Below, piece after piece: positions 1-9,516 of a stretch of 64,000 nt of DNA. Positions within the stretch are counted from its first letter, which is position 1. Each line of letters opens with the position of its first letter. Below the pieces are notes generated by a model. That model did not search any database, was not told the origin of the DNA, and was given only the letters and a program-made list of their open reading frames with translations. A program made the translations under genes and the position numbers. Origin of the DNA: Pseudomonas bharatica CSV86 (GTDB lineage: Bacteria; Pseudomonadota; Gammaproteobacteria; Pseudomonadales; Pseudomonadaceae); assembly GCF_000319305.2 (NCBI RefSeq), contig NZ_AMWJ02000002.1, positions 62,001-126,000 on the forward strand, read 5' to 3'.

Positions 1-191
1 TTGGCAGTGAAGCGCGCCAGGGTCAGGGCATTGGGCTTGAGCGAACCGACGCCGATGGCGACGATTTCCTTGGCCGGGCCCAGGATGGCTCGGGCGACAT
101 AGTCCTGCCCTGGCAACTCAAAGCGCAGCGTGCCGCCATTACCGAACGAAGCATCCAGCTTGGCCGTGGACGGCCGGGTTTGTACGTTCAT
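1..191 (-). CDS. Delta-60 repeat protein, 5' part only
   Basis: The first ~63 codons of a gene that runs off the left edge. The translation begins MNVQTRPSTAKLDASFGNGG, and the LDASFGNGG stretch is the hallmark of the delta-60 (beta-propeller-like) repeat. It is followed by PGQDYVARAILGPAKEIVAI, also typical of one repeat blade. No signal peptide is visible at this start. Function unknown; such proteins are often large and surface-associated or exported. A second repeat appears to begin before the edge (VGSLKPNALTLARF). Confidence 0.6.
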   Translation of the reverse strand, partial: MNVQTRPSTAKLDASFGNGGTLRFELPGQDYVARAILGPAKEIVAIGVGSLKPNALTLARFTA

Positions 192-315
192 TGCTCATCT
201 CCATCGACACTGAGGGTGTCGGATGGACCGCCGCCCTGCCGGGCCTCATCCGTGAACCTATTCAATCCTTGTCGACTAGCGCACGCACCTGACAGAAATA
301 CCAGGTGCGCGCGTA

Positions 316-1779
316 TCAGTGCTCCACGCTGGCGCGCTTGAGCAACTGCTTGCAACGCTCCGACAGATGCACCACCCGCAGGTGCTTCCCCGCCTTCTCA
401 TACCGCTCGCGCAAGGTCTTCAACGCCGCGATGGCCGAGTAATCGACGAAGCTCAGGTGCCGGCAGTCCAGCGTTACCTGCGCCGGATCATTGGCTGGGT
501 CGAACTGGTCGAGAAACGGTGTAGACGAGGCGAAGAACAACGTTCCATGCACCCGGTACAGCCGGCTGCCGTCCGCTTCGTCATGGATGTCGGCATACAG
601 CTCGCGGGCGTGCTGCCAGGCGAAGTTGATCGCGGCGATGACGATGCCGAACAGCACCGCCGTGGCCAGGTCGGTGAACACCGTGACCACGGTCACCGCG
701 ACGATGGCCAGCACATCGCTGGCCGGCACCTTGCGCAATACCCGCAGCGAGGCCCAGGCGAAGGTCTGCTGGGCGACCACGAACATCACCCCGACCAGCG
801 CCGCCAGCGGGATCTCCTCGATCAGCGGCGAGAGGAACAACACGAACAACAGGATCATCACCCCCGCCACGACTCCGGACAGGCGTCCGCGCCCGTTGGA
901 GCCGAGGTTGATGACGGTCTGCCCGATCATCGCGCAACCGCCCATGCCGCCACACAGCCCTGAAACCATGTTGGCCGCGCCAAGGGCCACGCATTCGCGG
1001 TCGGGGTGGCCGCGGCTCTCGGTGATTTCGTCGGTGAGGTTGAGGGTCAGCAGGGTTTCCAGGAGGCCGACCAGGGCCATCAGCACCGCGTAGGGGGCGA
1101 TGATGCGCAGGGTTTCCAGGTTCCACGGTACTTGTGGCAAGGCCAGGGACGGCAGGCCGCCGGCGATATGGGCCATGTCGCCAAGGGTACGGGTTGGCAG
1201 ATCGAGCAGCCAGACCAGCATGCCGACACCGAGGATCGCCACCAGCGCGGGCGGCACTGCGCGGGTCAGTTTCGGCAGGGTATGGACCACCAGCATGGTC
1301 AGGCCCACCAAGCCAAGCATCAGCCACAACGCCGGGCCTTGCAGCCAGTGCTCGCCATCCTTGAAATGTTCCAGCTGGGCCATGGCGATCACGATGGCCA
1401 GGCCGTTGACGAAGCCGAGCATCACCGGATACGGCACCAGGCGCACCAGCTTGCCCAGGCGCAGCAGGCCGAACAGCATCATCAGCAGCCCGCCCAGCAG
1501 CACCGTGGCCAGCAGGTACTGCACGCCCTGCTGCACCACCAGGGCGACGATCACCACGGCCATGGAGCCGGCCGCGCCGGAAATCATTCCCGGGCGGCCG
1601 CCGAACAAGGCCGTCAGGGTGCAGATGATGAAGGCGCCGTACAGGCCCATCAGCGGATTGAGGTGCGCGACCAGGGCGAAGGCGATGCACTCCGGCACCA
1701 AGGCGAACGACGTGGTCAGACCGGCGAGGACATCGCTGCGCACGCGCAGGGCCCGGTTTCGGGTGTGGGTATGGGACAT
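316..1779 (-). CDS. SulP family inorganic anion transporter
   Basis: About 487 residues with the SulP layout: roughly a dozen hydrophobic membrane segments (residues ~15-390) followed by a cytoplasmic STAS domain (~400-487, containing VTLDCRHLSFVDYSAIAALK). Family members move sulfate, bicarbonate or dicarboxylates across the inner membrane with H+ or Na+; the substrate cannot be read from sequence. The ATG at 1779 (MSHTHTRN) has a GGA-type site nine bases upstream. A TTG seven codons earlier is possible but less well placed. No carbonic anhydrase neighbour is present to argue for bicarbonate. Confidence 0.85.
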   Translation of the reverse strand: MSHTHTRNRALRVRSDVLAGLTTSFALVPECIAFALVAHLNPLMGLYGAFIICTLTALFGGRPGMISGAAGSMAVVIVALVVQQGVQYLLATVLLGGLLMMLFGLLRLGKLVRLVPYPVMLGFVNGLAIVIAMAQLEHFKDGEHWLQGPALWLMLGLVGLTMLVVHTLPKLTRAVPPALVAILGVGMLVWLLDLPTRTLGDMAHIAGGLPSLALPQVPWNLETLRIIAPYAVLMALVGLLETLLTLNLTDEITESRGHPDRECVALGAANMVSGLCGGMGGCAMIGQTVINLGSNGRGRLSGVVAGVMILLFVLFLSPLIEEIPLAALVGVMFVVAQQTFAWASLRVLRKVPASDVLAIVAVTVVTVFTDLATAVLFGIVIAAINFAWQHARELYADIHDEADGSRLYRVHGTLFFASSTPFLDQFDPANDPAQVTLDCRHLSFVDYSAIAALKTLRERYEKAGKHLRVVHLSERCKQLLKRASVEH

Positions 1780-1857
1780 CGGGGAATTCCGTGAGGGCAA
1801 GCCAGGCGGGGAAAAATCGTTAGCAAGCTTACCGGATTCGCCATGGCCGACACAAAA

Positions 1858-2197
1858 CCCTGTGGGGCTTGCCAGCGATAGGGGCCTGACCTGACAGCAT
1901 CATTGCTCATGCCGGCCTCATCGCCGGCAACGCCGGCTCCCACAGGGCCCTGAGTCAGCCGCACGATTTGGATGTGGCACTGAACTTGTGGGAGCTGGCT
2001 TGCCAGCGATAGGGCCCGACCTGGCAGCATCTTTGTCAGTGCCGGCCTCATCGCTGGCAAGCCAGCTCCCACAGGGTCAGTGCTGAACACAAATCCTGTG
2101 GTTGACTCAGGATCCTGGGGGAGCCGGCGTTGCCGGCGATGAGGCCGGCATAGGCAATGATGGTGTCCGGACGGACCAATCGCTGGCAAGCCAGCAG
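1858..2197. repeat. REP cluster, six alternating copies
   Basis: Between the SulP gene and metY lies ~520 bases without a gene, largely filled by REP units. Copies built on the core TGGCTTGCCAGCGAT or its complement ATCGCTGGCAAGCCAGC (and a GCCGGCGTTGCCGGC variant) start near 1864, 1911, 1988, 2044, 2118 and 2178, in alternating orientation. These are BIME-like imperfect palindromes typical of P. putida. They can form mRNA 3' hairpins for the gene on the left. No transposase of the RAYT type lies nearby. Confidence 0.85.
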
Positions 2198-2303
2198 GGT
2201 TCTCCGGTGCTCCGGCTATTTCCTTATAACCACTATGGCTATTGACCACCCGCTCGCCCCCGCCCCATGCTCCGCCTCTCCAACCCTTTCAAGGAACGAC
2301 TGC

Positions 2304-3581
2304 ATGAAGCTGGAAACCCTGGCCATCCACGCGGGCTTCAGCCCGGACCCGACCACCAGGGCGGTGGCCGTGCCGATCTACCAGACCACCTCCTTCGCCT
2401 TCGACGATACCCAGCATGGCGCCGACCTGTTCGACCTGAAGGTTGCCGGCAATATCTATTCGCGGATCATGAACCCCACAAACGATGTGCTGGAACAACG
2501 CATGGCCGCGCTCGAGGGCGGGGTCGGGGCGCTGGCGGTGGCCTCGGGCATGGCGGCGATCACCTATGCGATCCAGACCATCGCCGAAGTCGGCGACAAT
2601 ATCGTTTCCGTGGCCAAGCTGTATGGCGGTACCTATAACCTGCTGGCCCATACCCTGCCACGTATCGGCATCCAGACCCGCTTCGCCCCGCACGACGATA
2701 TCGCCGCCCTCGAAGCGCTGATCGACGAGCGCACCAAGGCGGTGTTCTGCGAGACCATCGGCAACCCGGCGGGCAATATCGTCGACCTGCAGGCCCTGGC
2801 CGACGCCGCGCACCGCCATGGCGTGCCGCTGATCGTCGACAACACCGTGGCCACGCCGATCCTCTGCCGGCCGTTCGAACACGGCGCCGATATCGTCGTG
2901 CATTCGCTGACCAAATACATCGGCGGCCATGGCACCAGCATCGGCGGCATCGTCATCGACTCGGGCACGTTCCCCTGGGCCGAGAACAAGGAACGCTTCG
3001 CCCTGCTCAACACCCCCGATCCGTCCTACCACGGCGTGACCTACACCGAGGCCTTCGGCCCAGCGGCGTTCATCGGCCGTTGCCGGGTGGTGCCGCTGCG
3101 CAACACCGGCGCGGCGCTGTCGCCGTTCAACGCCTTCCTGATCCTGCAAGGCCTGGAAACCCTGGCGCTGCGCATGGAACGGCATACCGAAAATGCCCTC
3201 AAGGTCGCCCGCTACCTGCAAACCCACGAGCAGGTGGCCTGGGTCAAATACGCCGGCCTGCCGGATCACCCCGAGCACGAACTGGCCCGGCGCTACACCC
3301 AGGGCAAGCCGGCGTCGATCCTCTCGTTCGGCATCAAGGGCGGCCAGCAAGCCGGGGCGCGGTTCATCGATGCCCTGAAGCTGGTGGTACGCCTGGTCAA
3401 CATCGGCGACGCCAAGTCCCTGGCCTGCCACCCCGCCTCCACCACCCACCGCCAGCTCAACGACGAAGAGCTGGAGAAAGCCGGAGTGCCACGCGACATG
3501 GTGCGCCTGTCGATCGGCATCGAGCACAGCGATGACATCATCGCCGACCTCGAACAGGCCCTCGCCGCCAGCCGCGGATAA
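2304..3581 (+). CDS. metY: O-acetylhomoserine sulfhydrylase (PLP-dependent)
   Basis: Cys/Met-metabolism PLP enzyme of 425 residues, beginning MKLETLAIHAGFSPDPTTRA. It joins O-acetylhomoserine with sulfide (or methanethiol) to give homocysteine or methionine in the cytoplasm. The Schiff-base lysine is Lys204 in HSLTKYIGGHG, and the N-terminal YQTTSFAFD and NPTNDVLEQRMA motifs match the family. The length is normal. The start at 2304 is set by AAGGAACGA nine bases upstream; an earlier in-frame ATG at 2157 falls inside the REP cluster. The gene appears to be transcribed alone. Confidence 0.92.
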   Translation: MKLETLAIHAGFSPDPTTRAVAVPIYQTTSFAFDDTQHGADLFDLKVAGNIYSRIMNPTNDVLEQRMAALEGGVGALAVASGMAAITYAIQTIAEVGDNIVSVAKLYGGTYNLLAHTLPRIGIQTRFAPHDDIAALEALIDERTKAVFCETIGNPAGNIVDLQALADAAHRHGVPLIVDNTVATPILCRPFEHGADIVVHSLTKYIGGHGTSIGGIVIDSGTFPWAENKERFALLNTPDPSYHGVTYTEAFGPAAFIGRCRVVPLRNTGAALSPFNAFLILQGLETLALRMERHTENALKVARYLQTHEQVAWVKYAGLPDHPEHELARRYTQGKPASILSFGIKGGQQAGARFIDALKLVVRLVNIGDAKSLACHPASTTHRQLNDEELEKAGVPRDMVRLSIGIEHSDDIIADLEQALAASRG

Positions 3582-3825
3582 CCGCCGCAACCGCCAGCCT
3601 CGCCCGACCCGATAACGATGGAGGGCGCGGGCTTGAGCGGTCCCTTTCAAATTGCCTTGCGCACATACCTTAGACGCCCGGGAAACCCCCGGATTCATTG
3701 GGGTTCACCGTTTCAGCCAATGCCGACAACATTTTCCGTAATGGCAGATTGGCATTAACGAAAACCTCGTCGATACTGGCTCCCGCACGGAATTCCTTGC
3801 CCACAACAACATAGGGATATTTGCG

Positions 3826-5595
3826 ATGAGCCAGACCCAGCCATTGGATGTCGCCATCATCGGCGGCGGCGTATCAGGGACCTACAGCGCTTGGCGCCTG
3901 CAAGAAGCACAGGGCGATCATCAACGCATACAGTTGTTCGAATACAGCGACCGCATCGGCGGGCGTCTCTTCAGTATCAACCTGCCCGGCCTGCCCAACG
4001 TCGTCGCTGAAGTCGGCGGCATGCGCTGGATGCCGGCCACCGACGACAATACCGGCGGCCACGTGATGGTCGACAAGCTGGTCGGCGAGCTCAAGCTGGA
4101 GAGCAAGAACTTCCCCATGGGCAGCAACCTGCCGGAAAAGGATCCGGTCGGTGCCAAGGACAACCTGTTCTATCTGCGCGGCGAACGCTTCCGCCTGCGT
4201 GACTTCACCGAAGCCCCGGACAAGATCCCCTACAAACTGGCGTGGTCCGAACGCGGTTTCGGCCCCGAGGACCTGCAGGTCAAGGTGATGAACAACATCT
4301 ACCCAGGCTTCGACAAGCTCAGCCTGGCCGAGCAGATGCAAGTCAAGGTGTTCGGCAAGGAGATCTGGCGCTATGGCTTCTGGGACCTGCTCTACCGCGT
4401 GCTGAGCAACGAGGGCTACCAGTTCATGAAGGACGCCGGCGGCTACGAGGCCAACGTGGCCAACGCCAGCGCGGTAACCCAGTTGCCCGCCACCGAATAC
4501 AGCGACAAGACCATCTTCCTGACCCTCAAGAAAGGCTTCCAGGCCTTGCCCCTGACCCTGGCCCAACGCTTCGCCGAGGTGCCGGGCGGGTTGGTCCCGG
4601 GCGAGCAGCGCATCCGCATGAACCGCCGCCTGGCCTCGGTGCAGTTCAGCGACGACACCGAGTACCCCTACCGCCTGCACTTCCAGGCCACCCGCACCAT
4701 CGACGGCAAGACCAGCGACGTGCCTGGTGCCGAGGAAATCGTCCACGCCCGCCAGGTGATCCTGGCCTTGCCGCGTCGCTCCCTGGAACTGATCCAGTCA
4801 CCACTGTTCGACGACCCGTGGTTGAAGGAAAACATCGACTCGGTACTGGTGCAGTCGGCCTTCAAGCTGTTCCTCGCCTACGAGCAACCCTGGTGGCGCA
4901 GCCAGGGCCTGGTGGCCGGGCGCTCGGTCACCGACCTGCCGATCCGCCAGTGCTACTACATGGGCACCGAGTGCGAGCAGGACGGCGGCGAGAAAACCCT
5001 CAACTCGCTGCTGATGGCCTCCTACAACGACATCGGCACCGTGCCGTTCTGGAAGGGCCTGGAGGACGGCGCGCCGTTCGAGGGCTACCAGCCGAAAAGC
5101 CTGCTGGGCCGCGTCGATGCCAATGAAGTGGTGCCGAAGATGCAATACCAGATCAGCGAAGAGATGGTGCGCATCGCCCAACGCCAGGTCACCTCGCTGC
5201 ACGACCAGATCGAACTGCCGGCGCCCTATTCGGCGGTCTACCACGCTTGGGATGCAGACCCGTTCGGCGGCGGCTGGCACGAATGGAAGGCCAACTACCG
5301 CCTCGACCTGATCATCCAGCGCATGCGCCATCCGGTGCAGGAGCAGGAGGTGTACATCGTCGGTGAAGCCTATTCCTACGGCCAGGGTTGGGTCGAAGGT
5401 GCACTGACTACCGCCGAATCCACCCTGCAGGACTTCTTCGGCCTGCCCCGTCCGGCCTGGCTGCCCGAGGCCTACCAGTTGCTGCCCGCCCCGGCGCCGG
5501 TCGATATCGACAATCCGCCGGCCCTGGCCTGCACCGACTGCAAGAAGACCCTGACCGAAGTTACCGAATTCGCCTACACGGGGATCAAAGCATGA
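3826..5595 (+). CDS. Flavin-dependent amine / L-amino-acid oxidase
   Basis: 589-residue flavoprotein of the monoamine oxidase superfamily. It has an N-terminal FAD-binding Rossmann motif (VAIIGGGVSGTYSAWRL, residues ~9-25), the GG doublet RIGGRLF, and a C-terminal FAD signature VYIVGEAYSYGQGW (~509-522). No signal peptide, so probably cytoplasmic. Length and layout resemble bacterial L-amino-acid oxidases and L-lysine monooxygenase. The stop overlaps the next start (ATGA at 5592-5595), so it is cotranscribed and translationally coupled with a 2-keto-acid decarboxylase. This suggests it supplies the keto acid by oxidative deamination (inference). Substrate unknown; an aromatic amino acid is my preferred guess. 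TAGGG lies nine bases upstream of the start. Confidence 0.8.
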   Translation: MSQTQPLDVAIIGGGVSGTYSAWRLQEAQGDHQRIQLFEYSDRIGGRLFSINLPGLPNVVAEVGGMRWMPATDDNTGGHVMVDKLVGELKLESKNFPMGSNLPEKDPVGAKDNLFYLRGERFRLRDFTEAPDKIPYKLAWSERGFGPEDLQVKVMNNIYPGFDKLSLAEQMQVKVFGKEIWRYGFWDLLYRVLSNEGYQFMKDAGGYEANVANASAVTQLPATEYSDKTIFLTLKKGFQALPLTLAQRFAEVPGGLVPGEQRIRMNRRLASVQFSDDTEYPYRLHFQATRTIDGKTSDVPGAEEIVHARQVILALPRRSLELIQSPLFDDPWLKENIDSVLVQSAFKLFLAYEQPWWRSQGLVAGRSVTDLPIRQCYYMGTECEQDGGEKTLNSLLMASYNDIGTVPFWKGLEDGAPFEGYQPKSLLGRVDANEVVPKMQYQISEEMVRIAQRQVTSLHDQIELPAPYSAVYHAWDADPFGGGWHEWKANYRLDLIIQRMRHPVQEQEVYIVGEAYSYGQGWVEGALTTAESTLQDFFGLPRPAWLPEAYQLLPAPAPVDIDNPPALACTDCKKTLTEVTEFAYTGIKA

Positions 5596-7274
5596 GCAGC
5601 GCACCTTTCACCGTTGCCGACTACCTGCTGACCCGTCTGAAGGAACTGGGCCTGACCAAGGTCTTCCAGGTGCCCGGGGACTACGTGTCCAACTTCATGA
5701 ACGCCCTGGAAGCCTTCGACGGCATCGACGCGGTGGGCGAAGTCTATGAAATGGGCGCCGCCTACGCCGCCGACGGCTATGCCCGGGTGCACGGCATCGG
5801 CGCCGTCTCCCTGCAATATGGCGTGGGCACCTTCAGCGCGGTCAACGCCATCGCCGGTTCCTTCGTCGAGCGCGCCTCGGTGGTGGTGATTTCCGCCAGC
5901 CCGTCCACCCAGAACCGCGAGCGGGCACGCCAGCAGCATGTGCTGTTCCACCATTCGACCGGCAACTTCGAGGCCGATCGCAATGTGCTGGAGCAGGTTA
6001 CCGTGGCCTGCGAGATCATCTCCGACGCGCGCCAGGCGCCCTGGCAGATCGATAGCGCGCTGATCGCCGCCATCACCCATCGCCAGCCGGTGTACCTGGA
6101 GGCGTGGAAGGACGTCTGGGGCCTGGAATGTTCGCAGCCGCAAGGCACCCTGAGCCCTGCGCCACGGCCCTCCAACCCGGACGCGCTCAAGCTGCTGGTG
6201 GACAACAGCGTCAAGCGCCTGGCCGAAGCGAAGAAACCGCTGGTGCTGCTGGGCGTGGAAGTCATGCGCTATGGCCTGCAGGACGCCGTGCAACGGCTGA
6301 TCGATGGCTGCCAGTTGCCGTTCAGCACCACCCTCGACGCCAAGACCGTTCTCGACGAAAGCCAGGCGCCGTTCATCGGCACCTATGCCGGCCCGGCCTC
6401 GCGCCTGGAAACCTCGCCCCAGGTGCTGGATGCCGACTGCATCCTGGCCATCGGAGTGATTTTCACCGACGACTACCTGGACCTGCTGGGCAAGCGCTTC
6501 GAGCAGATCATCCAGGTCAACTGCGACCTGGCCCGCACCGGCGCCGAGTATTACCCCAACGTGCGCCTGCCGGATTACGTCGACAGCCTGCTCAAGGCCT
6601 TCGACCTGGACCCGCGTTTCCCGCGCAAGGATGTATTCCTGCCCCGCCATCCGGCCCTGCTCGCCGCCGGCGGCCCCGGCGACGCGCTCGGCTACCAGAG
6701 CTTCTTCGCCAGCCTGGTGGAATTCGCCAGGGAGCATCGGCTGTGGGACAGCAGCACGCTGATCCTCGGTGAAAGCTCGTCGCTGTATGTGGCCAGCAAT
6801 ATCCAGGACATGCCGCGCAACGGCTTCCTCTCCGATGCCATCTGGGGCTCGCTCGGCCACGAAACCGGCTGCGCCTTGGGCGTGGCGCTGGGCAGCGGGC
6901 GGCGGCCGGTCGTGGTCGCCGGCGACGGCGGCTTCATGATGGTCAGCCAGTCCCTGGCGGCGCTGGCGCGCAACAAGGTCAACGCCATCGTCTTCGTCAT
7001 GAGCAACCAGGTGTATGCCATCGAGCAGGCGTTCGTCGATATCAAGGCGTTCGACGCGGATGGCCAGTTCGCCCCGTTCGACACCCTGCCGAGCCTCGAC
7101 TACCGGGCCCTGGCCCAGGGCTACGGCGCGCTTGGCTATCAGGTGACGACGGTCGGCGAGTTGCAGGCGCTGCTGCCGAAACTGCTGGCGATAGGCGACC
7201 GGCCGGCGCTGGTGGAAGTGAAGATCCCCGAGAAAGACCTGGCGGCACAGATCAAGCGTCTGGCCGAAGACTGA
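5592..7274 (+). CDS. Thiamine-diphosphate 2-keto-acid decarboxylase
   Basis: 560-residue ThDP enzyme of the pyruvate/indolepyruvate/phenylpyruvate decarboxylase group. Visible are the cofactor-activating Glu53 in YEMGAAYAADGYAR, the paired His120-His121 diagnostic of decarboxylases (FHHSTGNF), and the ThDP/Mg motif GDGGFMMVSQS (444 onward) closing with SNQVYAIEQ. It would turn a 2-keto acid into CO2 and an aldehyde. It overlaps the upstream oxidase by four bases and is followed 21 bases later by the TPR gene, forming a three-gene operon. Which keto acid is used cannot be told from sequence; indolepyruvate, phenylpyruvate or 4-hydroxyphenylpyruvate are candidates. Confidence 0.85.
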   Translation: MSSAPFTVADYLLTRLKELGLTKVFQVPGDYVSNFMNALEAFDGIDAVGEVYEMGAAYAADGYARVHGIGAVSLQYGVGTFSAVNAIAGSFVERASVVVISASPSTQNRERARQQHVLFHHSTGNFEADRNVLEQVTVACEIISDARQAPWQIDSALIAAITHRQPVYLEAWKDVWGLECSQPQGTLSPAPRPSNPDALKLLVDNSVKRLAEAKKPLVLLGVEVMRYGLQDAVQRLIDGCQLPFSTTLDAKTVLDESQAPFIGTYAGPASRLETSPQVLDADCILAIGVIFTDDYLDLLGKRFEQIIQVNCDLARTGAEYYPNVRLPDYVDSLLKAFDLDPRFPRKDVFLPRHPALLAAGGPGDALGYQSFFASLVEFAREHRLWDSSTLILGESSSLYVASNIQDMPRNGFLSDAIWGSLGHETGCALGVALGSGRRPVVVAGDGGFMMVSQSLAALARNKVNAIVFVMSNQVYAIEQAFVDIKAFDADGQFAPFDTLPSLDYRALAQGYGALGYQVTTVGELQALLPKLLAIGDRPALVEVKIPEKDLAAQIKRLAED

Positions 7275-7295
7275 CAAGGACACAGGAACCCGTTC

Positions 7296-9293
7296 ATGGA
7301 AAGAATCACCAGCGTGCGCACGGCGGTAGCCTGCGCACTGCTGGCCTCGTTGCCGCTCAACGCCATCGCTCACGGTGGACACGGCGACGCAGGCCCGCAA
7401 GGCAAGACCTTCACCAAACTGCCCGACAACACCCCGCTGCAACAGGCGCTGGAGCTGTGCGTCAGCTCGAAGGACACCCGCCAGGACCATCTGCTCTCCG
7501 GCCTGGGCGGAACGCGCTACGACCTGGTGTCAGTGGGCGACAACGAGAAGATCCAGGCCTTCTACAGCCAGGGCATGGCCCTGCAATACGGCTTCAACTT
7601 CAGCGAGGCGATCCGCGCCTTCTACCAGGCTTACGTACTCGACGAGAAGTCGGCGATGCCGCTCTGGGGCATCGCCCTGTCGGCCAGCTCGAACATCAAT
7701 ACCGACGCCACCGAGGGCTGCGATCAACTGGCGTACCTGGCGGTGAACCTGGCGCAACAGCATGCCGATCGGCGCGTGCAAAGCATTCCTGCCGGATTCA
7801 CCGAGGCGCAGGTCAAGCGCGAAGCACGCTATGCCAAGGCGTTCCTCAGCCAGTACGACGTCAAGGGTGACCAGGTCACCCTGTCGGCGGACGGCAAGAA
7901 ACGCTACGTGGCCGAGATGAAAGGGCTCTCCAACGACTACTTCGACGACCTCGACGCCGCCGCCCTGTACGCCGATGCCCTGCTCAACATCGACCCGTGG
8001 AAATGGTGGAAAGGCAGCGAAGCCACGTCCGATGCGGTCAAGCCCACGGATGAAGCCGCCGACGCCCTTGAGGTGCTCAACCGCGTGCTGGTGCAGGACC
8101 AGAACCACTCCGGCGCAAACCACTTCTTCATCCACGCCATCGAGGAATCGCCATTCCCCGACAGCGGCATGCCCATGGCCGAGCGCTTCCGCACCCTCAA
8201 CCCGGCGGTGGGCCACCTTATCCACATGGCCTCGCACATCTACCAGCGCACCGGCAACAACGCGCTGTCCAGTGCCACCAACTACGCGGCGATCTCGGTG
8301 GACCGCGCCTATGGGCGCGAAATCCAGCCGGAGAGCCCGTACCTGCTGCACTACCTGGGGCACAACATCCACTTCCTGACCTGGACCCTGTCCATCGAAG
8401 GGCGCAGGAACGAAGCGCTGAACATGGCCAGCGAACTGGTGGACAACACCACCGAAAACGCTTCGGTGAAGTTCCTCTGCGAGAAGTATCCAACCGAACT
8501 CAAGACCAAGTCCGACTACTTCTATGCCGTGCCCTACTACTACGCCGTGCGCTTCCAGGCGTGGGACAAGCTCGATGGCTTCGACCAGCAGGTCAAGGAC
8601 GGGCTGGCGAAAATCAATGCCACCTGCAAGGCCAGCACAGGGGGCTGGGAGACGCTGACCATGCCCTACACGCGGATCATGCAGCGCTACGCCCGGGCCT
8701 ACCAGGCCCTGGACGGCACGCAAGACAGCGGCAAGGCGGTGCAGGCGCTGAACGGTTTCTGGACCACCACCCGCGACGTGCTCAAGGAAACCGAAAAGAC
8801 CGGGCTCAACTACGGCAACAACAAGGCCGTGGACCTGCTGCGCCTGGCCAACCTGATCCTGTTCAACAAGGCGCAGGCGGCGACCGGCAACACGCTGTCG
8901 TTGGCTGACGTGCAGAAAACCAGTGCCGGCGCCGTCGGCGACCTTGCCAAGGTCCTGGCCGATGACCTCGCGCAACTGAAGGGCGACAACAACGCACAGA
9001 TCCTCGCGGCATGGCGCAAGGCCGTCGAAGTACAGGACGGGCTCTGGTACAACGAACCGCCGGACTGGTACTACACGGTGCGCGAGTCGCTCGGCTATGC
9101 GTACCTGGCCCAGGGCAAGGCGCTGGATGCGGAGCGGGTGTTTACCGAGGACCTGAGCGAAAACCGCTTGAGCGGTAGATCGTTGAACGGGTTGAAGCTG
9201 AGCCTGGAGGCGCAGAAGAAACCGGTGAGTGCGGAGCTGGAGCAGAAGCTGGCGACTGCGTGGCGCAATGCGACGGTGAGTGCGAGGCCTTAG
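7296..9293 (+). CDS. Exported TPR-like protein with His-rich segments
   Basis: 665 residues. A signal peptide (residues 1 to ~25, ending LNAIA) is followed at once by HGGHGDAGPQGK, so the mature N-terminus may bind metal. The body is alpha-helical and TPR-like (YGFNFSEAIRAFYQAYVLD and ESLGYAYLAQGKALDAERVF). Two histidine clusters stand out: NHSGANHFFIHAIEES (~270) and GHLIHMASHIYQRTGN (~305). Third gene of the oxidase/decarboxylase operon, with AGGA eight bases before its ATG. Homologues are common but no function is established that I know of. It may be a periplasmic partner of the pathway. Confidence 0.75.
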   Translation: MERITSVRTAVACALLASLPLNAIAHGGHGDAGPQGKTFTKLPDNTPLQQALELCVSSKDTRQDHLLSGLGGTRYDLVSVGDNEKIQAFYSQGMALQYGFNFSEAIRAFYQAYVLDEKSAMPLWGIALSASSNINTDATEGCDQLAYLAVNLAQQHADRRVQSIPAGFTEAQVKREARYAKAFLSQYDVKGDQVTLSADGKKRYVAEMKGLSNDYFDDLDAAALYADALLNIDPWKWWKGSEATSDAVKPTDEAADALEVLNRVLVQDQNHSGANHFFIHAIEESPFPDSGMPMAERFRTLNPAVGHLIHMASHIYQRTGNNALSSATNYAAISVDRAYGREIQPESPYLLHYLGHNIHFLTWTLSIEGRRNEALNMASELVDNTTENASVKFLCEKYPTELKTKSDYFYAVPYYYAVRFQAWDKLDGFDQQVKDGLAKINATCKASTGGWETLTMPYTRIMQRYARAYQALDGTQDSGKAVQALNGFWTTTRDVLKETEKTGLNYGNNKAVDLLRLANLILFNKAQAATGNTLSLADVQKTSAGAVGDLAKVLADDLAQLKGDNNAQILAAWRKAVEVQDGLWYNEPPDWYYTVRESLGYAYLAQGKALDAERVFTEDLSENRLSGRSLNGLKLSLEAQKKPVSAELEQKLATAWRNATVSARP

Positions 9294-9301
9294 AAGCTAA
9301 C

Positions 9302-9328
9302 TCGGGGAGCCGCCTGGCGGCCCCCCGA
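9302..9328 (+). terminator. GC-rich hairpin after the TPR gene
   Basis: TCGGGGAGCCGCC pairs with GGCGGCCCCCCGA with one mismatch, a few bases after the TPR stop codon. There is no clear T-tract, so it may be a 3'-end stabiliser rather than a strong intrinsic terminator. Confidence 0.5.
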
Positions 9329-9516
9329 TCAGCAATTTGACAAGAGAACCGCCTGTACTAACTTTTCAAGTATCTGCCAGGGTGTCGTAAGCATTCCTGG
9401 CGGTATTCACAGCGTTATTTCCGACTTCAACCAAACCCTACGCGGTTTGAAGTTTGTTTGTAGACGCGTATTTCCCACTCACCGGGGCGCCATTCCCGGT
9501 GTATAGGAGATCAACT

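Noticed and set aside
1858..2197. Regularly spaced repeats resembling a CRISPR array
   Set aside because: The units alternate in orientation, vary in sequence and spacing, and match REP hairpins; there are no cas genes.
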